Shown in pieces: positions 1 to 5,967 of a stretch of 9,393 nucleotides of DNA. Source of the DNA: Ruminococcus flavefaciens. Lineage in GTDB: Bacteria; Bacillota; Clostridia; Oscillospirales; Ruminococcaceae. Position numbers and translations under genes: made by a program. Numbering within the stretch: the first letter of the stretch is position 1; each line of letters opens with the position of its first letter. The notes under the pieces are model-generated. The model was given only the letters and a program-made list of their open reading frames with translations. It ran no database searches and was not told where the DNA came from. The DNA lies in NCBI GenBank assembly GCA_902792495.1, contig CADBAC010000025.1, forward strand, positions 1-9,393. Reading direction: 5' to 3'.

Positions 1-293
1 AGTATGTAAACAACAGCAAGGTTATGGATGACCTCATTTCTTCTGACACTGTATTCAACAAGACAATCACAGACAACATGGGCGGCCAGAACTTCTACGC
101 TGCACTTGCTGAGAACGCTAAGCAGATCAACTTCAACGGACTCATCACAGAGTACGATGCAACAGTTAAGACTGACTTCATCAACGCTGTTAAGGAGAAC
201 TTCCTCGACGGTGGCGCTACATGGGAAGAGACAGTTGAAGCATTCAAGGATCTCGTATCTGAGGACATCACATCACTCGATTGGGATGAATAA
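1..293 (+). CDS. Carbohydrate ABC transporter extracellular solute-binding protein, C-terminal fragment (5' truncated)
   Basis: The reading frame is already open at the left edge (first full codon at position 3) and ends with TAA at 291-293, so this is the last 96 or so residues of a longer protein whose start lies outside the window. The visible part is acidic and polar, with predicted alpha-helical segments and ends in TSLDWDE; it has no membrane segment. Two sugar-type ABC permeases follow on the same strand, so by position it is the lipoprotein or secreted binding protein (family 1 type) that captures an oligosaccharide outside the cell and delivers it to the permeases. The internal ATG at 24 has no ribosome binding site and should not be used as a start. 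Codon choice is strongly biased (many C-ending codons, as in AAC, TTC and ATC), which fits a highly expressed protein. The function rests mainly on context, because the diagnostic N-terminus is missing. The sugar cannot be named. Confidence 0.72.
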   Translation, partial: YVNNSKVMDDLISSDTVFNKTITDNMGGQNFYAALAENAKQINFNGLITEYDATVKTDFINAVKENFLDGGATWEETVEAFKDLVSEDITSLDWDE

Positions 294-326
294 TTCCAGA
301 GTCTAAATTAAGATTCTAAGATTGTT

Positions 327-356
327 GCCTACGGAATACACCTGTATTCCGTAGGC
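327..356 (+). promoter_or_regulatory. Perfect 14-bp intercistronic palindrome (hairpin, no T tract)
   Basis: Positions 327-340 and 343-356 are perfect inverted repeats (GCCTACGGAATACA and its complement) separated by CC. In RNA this would form a stem of about 13 bp closed by a small loop. It sits in the 103-base spacer between the binding-protein stop codon and the first permease. Only scattered T residues follow, so it is not a classic strong terminator. In binding-protein transporter operons such hairpins often protect the upstream message or partly attenuate readthrough, giving more binding protein than permease; that role is inferred here. Confidence 0.7.
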
Positions 357-396
357 GCATATTTATCAAAATTATTCTACATGGAGGGTTTTGTGT

Positions 397-1446
397 ATGG
401 CATCAGCTGCACAGAGGCGAATAAAATCAATCAGCTATGCTAAATATGGCTATCTGTTCATTCTGCCGTTCTTTCTCGTTTATTTCTTTTTCCAGTTATG
501 GCCACTGATCAATACCTTTATCCTTTCTTTCCAGGATAACAAGGATTCACACTTCATCGGCCTTGACAACTATAAGACTATTCTTTTTGCTGTCGGTAAC
601 CGTACTGCCAAGAACGTCAGCAAAACTTTTTTCATGTCATTCAAAAATACAATAATACTGTGGGTTGGTAACTTTATCCCTCAGCTCATCCTGTCTCTTA
701 CACTTGCTGTATGGTTCACAGAAGCAAATACTAAGATCCCGGGAAAGGGCTTCTTCAAGGTAGTTATGTACCTTCCTAACATTATTACTGCCGCTTCAGT
801 TGCTGTTCTTTTCCTTCAGCTCTGTGGTGAAGCAGAAAACGGCCCTGGTGCTCTCAACCTTCTCTTACACAAGATGGGTATCGTAGATCAGGATCAAGTT
901 TCTGAAAAGTATGACACTATCAAATTCATTACGGGTATGTGGCAGTCCCGTGGTGTAGTTATGTTTATCCAGACATGGATGTGGTTCGGTAATACTATGA
1001 TCATGCTCATGTCAGGTATCCAGGGTATCAACCCATCACTGTTCGAGGCTGCAAGCATCGACGGTGCTACAGGTATGCAGACTTTCTGGAAGATCACTCT
1101 TCCTCTTCTGAGCCCGATCCTTGCTTACACTCTTGTAACATCTATGATCGGTGGTCTCCAGATGTTTGATATTCCTTATCTCTATCATAAGGATCCTAAT
1201 AAGGTAAGCAATAACCTCAAGACAGTTGCTGTATACATTTATGAGTATTTCCACGATCAGGTCGATCCTAAGATGGGATACGCAGGTGCTGCATCTGTTA
1301 TTCTGTTCTTCATTACTCTCATCCTCGGCTGTATCGCATTCTACATGACAAGAGACAAGGATGCAATCGCTAAGAAGAAGATGATGAAGAAGAATGCAAA
1401 GCGTGAGAAGTTTGCTTCTAAGCAGTTTGGAGGTTATGGTGTATGA
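397..1446 (+). CDS. Carbohydrate ABC transporter permease, MalF/UgpA-like
   Basis: This is an inner-membrane subunit of a binding-protein-dependent sugar importer (BPD_transp_1 fold, MalF-type partner). The chosen ATG at 397 lies 8 bases after GGAGGG (383-388); a TTG at 391 would add two residues but is only 2 bases from that site. The product is 349 aa, ordinary for the family. Membrane segments are visible near residues 17-45, 82-106, 122-142, 183-206, 236-256 and 296-317. The EAA motif that docks the ATPase is clear at residues 217-240 (EAASIDGA, then ITLPLLSP). The tail, residues 320-343, is unusually rich in lysine and probably cytoplasmic. The stop overlaps the start of the next permease by four bases, indicating translational coupling. 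The extra stretch between residues 142 and 182 with EAENGP and DQDQVSE is a loop between membrane segments. The substrate is not identifiable from the sequence. Confidence 0.93.
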   Translation: MASAAQRRIKSISYAKYGYLFILPFFLVYFFFQLWPLINTFILSFQDNKDSHFIGLDNYKTILFAVGNRTAKNVSKTFFMSFKNTIILWVGNFIPQLILSLTLAVWFTEANTKIPGKGFFKVVMYLPNIITAASVAVLFLQLCGEAENGPGALNLLLHKMGIVDQDQVSEKYDTIKFITGMWQSRGVVMFIQTWMWFGNTMIMLMSGIQGINPSLFEAASIDGATGMQTFWKITLPLLSPILAYTLVTSMIGGLQMFDIPYLYHKDPNKVSNNLKTVAVYIYEYFHDQVDPKMGYAGAASVILFFITLILGCIAFYMTRDKDAIAKKKMMKKNAKREKFASKQFGGYGV

Positions 1447-2339
1447 GTAAAATGAGCAAAACATATGGTGATGCTAAGGACAACTATACTGCTAAGCTCA
1501 GATTAAAGTCCACTATACTGACGATCTGGTTCATTATTCTGACAATAATCTGTCTGCTTCCTATTTACATTCTTATCATCAATGCTACAAGAAGTTCTAC
1601 TGAGATCGCTAACGGTATCTCTTTCTTACCGGGCACAAACCTTGGAAAGAACATCGAAAAGGTATTCAAGGATACTAACTATCTGACTATCTTTAATGCT
1701 TTCATCGGTTATAAGAACAGCTTTATTATCACAGTTTGTGCTACATTCCTGAACGTTTTCTTCTCAGCTATGACAGCTTACGGCATCCATGTTTACGACT
1801 TCAAGCTCAAGGAAATTTCCTATACAGTTATTCTCCTTGTAATGATGGTACCTATGCAGGTTACTTCTGCAGGTTTCGTAGCATTCATGCTGAAATTGAA
1901 ACTGACAGATACTTACTGGCCTCTTATAATCCCTGCGATCGCTGCTCCTGCTATTGTTTACTTCATGCGTTCTTACATGAAGTCCTCATTCCCACTTGAG
2001 ATCGTTGAGGCTGCACGTATCGACGGATGCTCTGAGTTCAGAACATTCATCTCAATTGCAATTCCTATGATGAAGCCGGCTATCGCTGTACAGTCAATCT
2101 TTGCTTTCATCGCAAGCTGGAACAACTTCTATACACCTAACATGATCCTTATCAGCTCTAACTTCAAGCAGAAGACTCTCCCAATGATGATCTCTGCTAT
2201 GCAGGCTTCAGATAAGTTCACTGATTATGGTGCAGTATATCTTGCAATTGCACTTTCAATTCTTCCTATCGTAATCATTTACGTACTCCTTTCAAGATTC
2301 ATCATCGCTGGTGTTGCTCTTGGTGGTGTAAAGGAATAA
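1443..2339 (+). CDS. Carbohydrate ABC transporter permease, MalG/UgpE-like
   Basis: This is the second membrane subunit of the same sugar importer, 298 aa, typical for the MalG-type partner. The ATG at 1443 overlaps the upstream TGA (ATGA at 1443-1446) and lies 9 bases after GGAGG at 1429-1433; a second ATG at 1452 is possible but less well placed. The N-terminal membrane segment is at residues 23-48, and further ones are near 92-115, 125-148, 158-175, 212-232 and 263-290. The EAA loop is at residues 189-212 (EAARIDG, then IPMMKP). Other family traits are the SWNNFYTP motif at 225-232 and the C-terminal end LSRFIIAGVALGGVKE. It pairs with the preceding permease. Two terminators follow at once, so it is the last gene of the operon, and no ATPase gene lies downstream. 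Confidence 0.93.
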   Translation: MSKMSKTYGDAKDNYTAKLRLKSTILTIWFIILTIICLLPIYILIINATRSSTEIANGISFLPGTNLGKNIEKVFKDTNYLTIFNAFIGYKNSFIITVCATFLNVFFSAMTAYGIHVYDFKLKEISYTVILLVMMVPMQVTSAGFVAFMLKLKLTDTYWPLIIPAIAAPAIVYFMRSYMKSSFPLEIVEAARIDGCSEFRTFISIAIPMMKPAIAVQSIFAFIASWNNFYTPNMILISSNFKQKTLPMMISAMQASDKFTDYGAVYLAIALSILPIVIIYVLLSRFIIAGVALGGVKE

Positions 2340-2350
2340 TTCAAAAAATT

Positions 2351-2378
2351 ACAGCACACTTCGGTGTGCTGTTTTTTT
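2351..2378 (+). terminator. Intrinsic terminator 1 of the sugar transporter operon
   Basis: A 9-bp stem (2351-2359 with 2364-2372) is closed by a TTCG tetraloop and followed by a run of T residues to 2378. It begins 12 bases after the permease stop. An A run at 2343-2348 could give some function on the opposite strand too, but no converging gene is present. Confidence 0.93.
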
Positions 2379-2381
2379 GTG

Positions 2382-2405
2382 GGACGCTTCGGCGTCCTTT
2401 TTTTT
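2382..2405 (+). terminator. Intrinsic terminator 2 (tandem backup)
   Basis: A 6-bp GC-rich stem (GGACGC at 2382-2387 with GCGTCC at 2392-2397) is closed by TTCG and followed by eight T residues (2398-2405). It lies only 3 bases beyond the T tract of the first terminator and just upstream of the spoIIIA promoter, so it should block leftover readthrough from the sugar operon into the sporulation genes. Confidence 0.88.
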
Positions 2406-2408
2406 GTG

Positions 2409-2437
2409 TCATAATGCTGTTGACCTGTGAATAGAAT
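2409..2437 (+). promoter_or_regulatory. Candidate SigE-dependent promoter of the spoIIIA operon
   Basis: A -35-like element TCATAAT (2409-2415) matches the SigE consensus KMATATT at 6 of 7 positions, and AATAGAAT (2430-2437) matches the -10 consensus CATACA(A/C/T)T at 6 of 8. The gap is exactly 14 bases, the preferred SigE spacing. The spoIIIA operon is a known SigE target in Bacillus subtilis and Clostridia, expressed in the mother cell. TTGACC at 2420-2425 looks like a SigA -35 but has no -10 at proper distance. A transcript would start near 2444 or slightly upstream, close to the ribosome binding site, so the leader would be very short; this is a mild concern about the exact placement. Confidence 0.66.
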
Positions 2438-2442
2438 TAAAC

Positions 2443-2465
2443 AAAGGAGGTGAGCGGATGTGATG
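2443..2465 (+). promoter_or_regulatory. Ribosome binding site and overlapping start codons of spoIIIAA
   Basis: AAAGGAGGTGA (2443-2453) is a near-perfect match to the 16S rRNA tail. Three start codons follow within eight bases: ATG at 2458, which is immediately followed by TGA (2461-2463) and so encodes only one residue; GTG at 2460; and ATG at 2463. The last two are in the spoIIIAA frame. GTG at 2460 is 9 bases from GGAGG and ATG at 2463 is 12. The best-placed strong start, ATG 2458 at 7 bases, is the unproductive one. Confidence 0.75.
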
Positions 2466-3419
2466 AGTACAAGCATAAGAACTATCTGCGGTTATCTTAC
2501 TCCTGATATCGGATCTGCACTTATGAAAGCAGAGAAGGAAGTATCGTGTGCTTCTGAGATAAGGCTTTATAATGGCAGGGGAGTTGTGATAGTTGACGGG
2601 AATAGTATAAAGTTTCTCAGCAAAGACGGGAGCGTTTCTCCAAAATTCAGCAGCAGTTGTATTACTGTGAACGGCGAACAATTGAAGATTATTCTTGCAA
2701 AACTCAGCAGGTATTCGGTTTACTGTCACGAAAGGGAACTCTCCGAAGGTTGTTTCGTGCTGGAGAATGGTGTGAGAGTCGGCATCAGCGGCACTTACAG
2801 CGAAGGCAGCAAGGGAACGATAAAGGATATCAGTTCCATGAATATTCGTATAGCCCGTCAGGTAATTGGCTGCGGCGAGAAATTATTCAGCAGTACATAC
2901 GGTCGGAGCCTGCTTATCTGCGGAGCGGTCAATTCGGGAAAGACAACTATTCTCAGGGACCTGTGCAGGCAATACGGTAATGCAGAGAAGGTTTCGCTTA
3001 TTGACAGCCGAAACGAAATTGCGGCTGTAGTCAAGGGCAGACCGACGAATGATGTGGGGATGCTGACAGATATCATCACTGGAAAAAGCAGGCATGACGG
3101 AGTTATAAGTGCGATACGTACACTTTCTCCCGGGTACATTTTCTGCGATGAGATAGGGGACAGCAGTGATGCCGAAGCTATCCGTGAAGGAATTGGCTGC
3201 GGTGTGAAGTTTATTGCGACCATTCACGCTGAGAACATGGACGACCTGCTAAGCCGAAGTGCTGTGCAGGAACTTCTGGAAACAGGCGCATTTGAAAAAG
3301 CAGCTTTTCTGTGGAGAAACGGTCGGGGAGTCAGAGAGATAAGGAGTCTTGGAAATGCTGATAAGAGTAGCAGGAGCGTGTCTTATTGTGATGTGCGGAT
3401 CCCTGTGGGGAATTTCTAA
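2460..3419 (+). CDS. spoIIIAA: Stage III sporulation protein AA, ATPase of the SpoIIIA-SpoIIQ channel
   Basis: SpoIIIAA is a mother-cell cytoplasmic ATPase resembling secretion ATPases of type II/IV systems; it is thought to power or control the channel linking mother cell and forespore. The product is 319 aa, close to the roughly 307 aa of the Bacillus protein. The Walker A motif is at residues 155-163 (GAVNSGKTT), followed by LRDLCR. Walker B is at 226-233 (YIFCDEIG). The segments SLIDSRNEI (179-187) and the FIATIHAE strand (251-258) are further family-typical features. The N-terminal 130 residues form the domain ahead of the ATPase core, including VRVGISGTY at 105-113. GTG at 2460 is taken as start on ribosome-binding-site spacing, with ATG at 2463 as the alternative, changing one residue. 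Its last 65 bases overlap spoIIIAB. It is the first gene of the operon. Confidence 0.96.
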   Translation: MMSTSIRTICGYLTPDIGSALMKAEKEVSCASEIRLYNGRGVVIVDGNSIKFLSKDGSVSPKFSSSCITVNGEQLKIILAKLSRYSVYCHERELSEGCFVLENGVRVGISGTYSEGSKGTIKDISSMNIRIARQVIGCGEKLFSSTYGRSLLICGAVNSGKTTILRDLCRQYGNAEKVSLIDSRNEIAAVVKGRPTNDVGMLTDIITGKSRHDGVISAIRTLSPGYIFCDEIGDSSDAEAIREGIGCGVKFIATIHAENMDDLLSRSAVQELLETGAFEKAAFLWRNGRGVREIRSLGNADKSSRSVSYCDVRIPVGNF

Positions 3420-3840
3420 AGCGGCAGTTTACAGGGACAAGCTGCGGATCTGCGATGACATCCTTATTATAATAAGAAGGACTGCCGGTCTTATCCGCTG
3501 CGGATGTGATACTTCTGAAATTCTTGCCGAACTGAAAGCGGAATCTGATATCTTTTCGGATATTCCTGATGATTTTTCAGTGACCGAGGATATCAACGAA
3601 ATTCTGTGCAAAGCTGTTGAAAAGTCGGCGGCCGAAGGTGAAGAAAAAAATCTGCTCATGCGCTACTGCAAAGAACTGGGAACTACAGATATTGACGGAC
3701 AGACTGCTATGCTCGGTTCTCTTGCGGAACTTGCAGATGAACTGAGAGAGCGCAGACGAGCCGATCTCACCAAATACGGACGGCTGTACAGGTCAGTGGG
3801 GATACTGTTCGGGCTTATGGCAGGAATAGCAATAATTTAA
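3355..3840 (+). CDS. spoIIIAB: Stage III sporulation protein AB
   Basis: SpoIIIAB is a membrane component of the mother-cell SpoIIIA complex, distantly related to type II secretion GspF-like platform proteins. The product is 161 aa, against about 171 in Bacillus. It has an N-terminal membrane segment (residues 3-20), a helical cytoplasmic middle, and a C-terminal membrane segment (147-161). The family-typical motif LGTTDIDGQ is at 108-116, followed by a charged helix with RERRRAD. The ATG at 3355 lies 8 bases after AAGGAG (3341-3346); a TTG at 3349 in the same frame is too close to that site. Because the start lies inside spoIIIAA, the two genes share 65 bases in different frames, which suggests coupled translation. 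Confidence 0.93.
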   Translation: MLIRVAGACLIVMCGSLWGISKAAVYRDKLRICDDILIIIRRTAGLIRCGCDTSEILAELKAESDIFSDIPDDFSVTEDINEILCKAVEKSAAEGEEKNLLMRYCKELGTTDIDGQTAMLGSLAELADELRERRRADLTKYGRLYRSVGILFGLMAGIAII

Positions 3841-3855
3841 GGAAAGGTGCGGCAA

Positions 3856-4053
3856 ATGGATATAGATCTCATCTTTAAGATCGCAGGTACGGGGATCATC
3901 GTGGCGGTGCTGAATCTGGTGCTGAAAAGGGCAGAGCGTGAAGAACAGGCGATGATGACCACACTTGCAGGCCTTATCGTTGTGCTGGTGCTGATAGTTG
4001 AGGAGATAGGCGATCTGTTCAACACGGTGAAAACGGTGTTCGGCTTATGGTAG
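3856..4053 (+). CDS. spoIIIAC: Stage III sporulation protein AC
   Basis: SpoIIIAC is a very small integral membrane protein of the SpoIIIA channel, here 65 aa (about 68 in Bacillus). Two membrane segments, residues 5-23 and 35-50, flank the conserved loop that carries LKRAEREEQAMMTTLAG (23-39), the signature of the family. The ATG at 3856 follows GGAAAGG (3841-3847) by 8 bases; the in-frame GTG at 3847 lies inside that site and is rejected. It begins 15 bases after spoIIIAB and overlaps spoIIIAD by 7 bases. Its exact role in the complex is not settled in the literature; loss of any spoIIIA gene blocks forespore gene expression after engulfment in Bacillus. Confidence 0.94.
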   Translation: MDIDLIFKIAGTGIIVAVLNLVLKRAEREEQAMMTTLAGLIVVLVLIVEEIGDLFNTVKTVFGLW

Positions 4054-4436
4054 ACAGCTGTTTTCAGGTCTCGGTATTCTGCATCTGTGCGGCGGTGATT
4101 GCTGTAATTCTGAAGCAGTATTGCAGAGAGCAGTCGCTTCTGCTCACTATTTTTGTCTGTGGAGCTGTAATGTTGGTGGCCGCAGAAATGCTTGGCTCGG
4201 TCATGTCTGAACTGAAAGAGCTGTTCGATACGGCTGGCCTGGATGAGGGATACACAGCGATCATCTTCAAATCGGCGGCAATTTGCATTATCACCGATAT
4301 AACGAAAAATATCTGCATTGACAGCGGTGAATCGGCAATGGCGGCAGCGGCGGTGCTATGGGGGAAAATGACGCTGACATATATGAGTATGCCCTTGCTT
4401 CTGACGATAGTTGATATGATAAAGGAGGTGCTGTGA
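4047..4436 (+). CDS. spoIIIAD: Stage III sporulation protein AD
   Basis: SpoIIIAD is a multi-pass membrane protein of the SpoIIIA channel, related in fold to SpoIIIAC. The product is 129 aa (about 133 in Bacillus). Membrane segments are visible near residues 5-23, 30-52 and 105-123, with a weaker one at 72-85. The conserved region is at 74-107, with FKSAAICIITDITKNICID followed by SGESA and a WGK; this Gly-Glu-Ser pattern is characteristic. The ATG at 4047 overlaps the end of spoIIIAC by 7 bases. No convincing GGAGG lies upstream, unlike the neighbouring genes, so translation probably depends on ribosomes finishing spoIIIAC. Confidence 0.93.
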   Translation: MVDSCFQVSVFCICAAVIAVILKQYCREQSLLLTIFVCGAVMLVAAEMLGSVMSELKELFDTAGLDEGYTAIIFKSAAICIITDITKNICIDSGESAMAAAAVLWGKMTLTYMSMPLLLTIVDMIKEVL

Positions 4437-5503
4437 TGATAAAAAAAGCGGCACTGTTTATGTGCGGCCTTGCGGCGGTCCTGATGCTGCTTATGCCTGT
4501 AACGGCCTATGCTGACGATTCACCGATATGGGCTGCTCTTGACGATTCCCTTGCGGCTGAGGATGTGGGAATATCTGCTGATGAGGTGTCGTCCTTCGAC
4601 CTTGCCGCAATAGCTGAAACTGTACGGGACAAGCTTGCCGGGAGAGTTAAAGCGCCTGCGAAAGTGCTTGCGGTCATGCTGACGGTAATAGTTCTTTCGG
4701 CGGTGATAAGCACATCCGGAGGCGGAACAAATATCGGGATCGTTTCTGTGCTTGCGGCGGCAGCGGTGGTCATCCCCGAGGTCATGAGGGTTTATGAGGT
4801 GTCATTTTCCGCAGTAAACAGGACAGGCGGCTTTATTTCTGTGTTCGTGCCCGTCTTTGCAGGACTGACCGCCGCCGTCGGAAGTCTGGCTTCGGCAGGA
4901 GCGTACAACATTTTCATCCTTGCGGCATCGGAATTCATAGTCCGTGTCACAGGAAACGGTCTCATGCCGATGGTGGGCACTATAACCGCTCTTGCGGTTT
5001 CGGGAAGCGTGTTTGCAGATCCCTCCCTTGAAAAGCTGGTGGGACTTATCAAAAAGGCGGTGCTGTGGGCAATGACCTCGGCTATGACTTTGTTTACGGG
5101 AGTTGTTACCATGAAATGCACTATCGCATCAAAAGCGGACGGCGCAGCTTCAAAGGCAGTGAAGTTGGCCATATCAGGCTCTGTCCCCATAGTTGGCGGA
5201 GCAGTTGCGGACGCTTATTCGACGGTCCGTGGCAGTTTCGATGTGATACGCAGTTCAGTGGGTGCAGTGGGAGCGGCGGCGATAATCGTCATCATGCTTC
5301 CGCCCGTCATTGAGATAGCGGCATTCAGACTGGTCATGTGGATTTCATCTGCGGCGGCGGAACTCTTTTCAGTGCAGGGCATCACAAAGCTTCTGGACGC
5401 TCTTGACAGCGGACTTGCCATCATTCAGAGCATACTGGTCTGTTATTCGGTCATTTTCGTCCTGTGTACCGGTATTCTTCTGAATTGCTGCGGTGATGGC
5501 TGA
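4436..5503 (+). CDS. spoIIIAE: Stage III sporulation protein AE
   Basis: SpoIIIAE is the large polytopic membrane protein of the SpoIIIA channel. The product is 355 aa, somewhat shorter than the roughly 399 aa of Bacillus. It opens with a signal peptide: MIKK, a hydrophobic stretch at 5-20, and a likely cleavage site after AYA (24-26). A polar segment (27-72) follows, then several membrane helices near 75-92, 100-116, 133-152, 155-170, 205-224, 276-300 and 328-350. The segment SGSVPIVGGAVADAYSTVRG (247-266) is the most recognisable conserved block. ATG at 4436 shares one base with the spoIIIAD stop (TGATG) and lies 7 bases after AAAGGAGG (4421-4428); the GTG at 4433 is a poorer alternative. 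The base composition is more G+C-rich than the sugar-transporter genes, with many GCG and GCC alanine codons. Confidence 0.95.
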   Translation: MIKKAALFMCGLAAVLMLLMPVTAYADDSPIWAALDDSLAAEDVGISADEVSSFDLAAIAETVRDKLAGRVKAPAKVLAVMLTVIVLSAVISTSGGGTNIGIVSVLAAAAVVIPEVMRVYEVSFSAVNRTGGFISVFVPVFAGLTAAVGSLASAGAYNIFILAASEFIVRVTGNGLMPMVGTITALAVSGSVFADPSLEKLVGLIKKAVLWAMTSAMTLFTGVVTMKCTIASKADGAASKAVKLAISGSVPIVGGAVADAYSTVRGSFDVIRSSVGAVGAAAIIVIMLPPVIEIAAFRLVMWISSAAAELFSVQGITKLLDALDSGLAIIQSILVCYSVIFVLCTGILLNCCGDG

Positions 5504-5967
5504 TGGAAAATATAAAGGGCATAGTTGCGGCACTCTGCTTTGTGTCGGCAGGTATTTACGGTGTCAGGAATATAGTGTCGGATACGGCACTGAGTCGGAA
5601 AGCGGAAGTGATACTGAAAATGGTGTTCGCAGTCATACTTATCTCGCCTTTTGTGAATGGAACGTTCAGCTTTGAACTTCCCGAATTCAGCGAGTATGAG
5701 TTATCGGAGTACAGCTTTTCACAGGATGAGTACGAATCCGAGCTGATACGGCAGTCATCGGAGAATATCTCGCAGGTGCTGGCTGAGCAGATAACAGCTT
5801 CGGGGACGGCTTGCGGAAAAGTTGTGGCTGAGGTTAATATTTCAGAGGACGGCAGCATAATAATTAGTAAAGTCATTGTTGAGGCGGATGACTTTGAAAA
5901 GGCGGCGGATGTGGTGAAAAGCTGTCTAGGCGAAGCAACGGAGGTAGTAAATGGATATTCTGGATAA
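5503..5967 (+). CDS. spoIIIAF: Stage III sporulation protein AF
   Basis: SpoIIIAF is a bitopic membrane protein with two N-terminal helices (residues 5-23 and 33-51) and a soluble C-terminal domain facing the intermembrane space, where it takes part in the ring-forming part of the channel. At 154 aa it is much shorter than the Bacillus protein (about 206 aa). The helical stretch 74-97 and the C-terminal alpha/beta region (about 104-150, with KVVAEVNISEDGSI and a DFEKAADVVKS helix) fit a small ring-building-type domain. The ATG at 5503 shares one base with the spoIIIAE stop (TGATG), and no strong ribosome binding site precedes it, so coupling is likely. The 3' end overlaps spoIIIAG by 17 bases. 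The identity rests on operon position and the two-helix layout more than on strong motifs. Confidence 0.9.
   Translation: MENIKGIVAALCFVSAGIYGVRNIVSDTALSRKAEVILKMVFAVILISPFVNGTFSFELPEFSEYELSEYSFSQDEYESELIRQSSENISQVLAEQITASGTACGKVVAEVNISEDGSIIISKVIVEADDFEKAADVVKSCLGEATEVVNGYSG

Noticed and set aside
28..306. Plus-strand open frame of 92 codons overlapping the binding protein end
   Set aside because: It is rich in serine, threonine and arginine from out-of-frame reading, and the other frame continues an open protein from the window edge.
1036..1464. Long minus-strand open frame of 142 codons across the first permease
   Set aside because: It is antisense to a well-supported permease, has no ribosome binding site or recognisable family, and crosses the EAA-motif coding region.
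2420..2425. TTGACC as a SigA -35 element upstream of spoIIIAA
   Set aside because: No TATAAT-like element lies 16-18 bases downstream; that stretch is the AAAGGAGG ribosome binding site. The SigE-type pair fits better.
4792..5190. Minus-strand open frame of 132 codons within spoIIIAE
   Set aside because: It is a shadow of G+C-rich, alanine-rich spoIIIAE coding sequence, which leaves few stops on the opposite strand.
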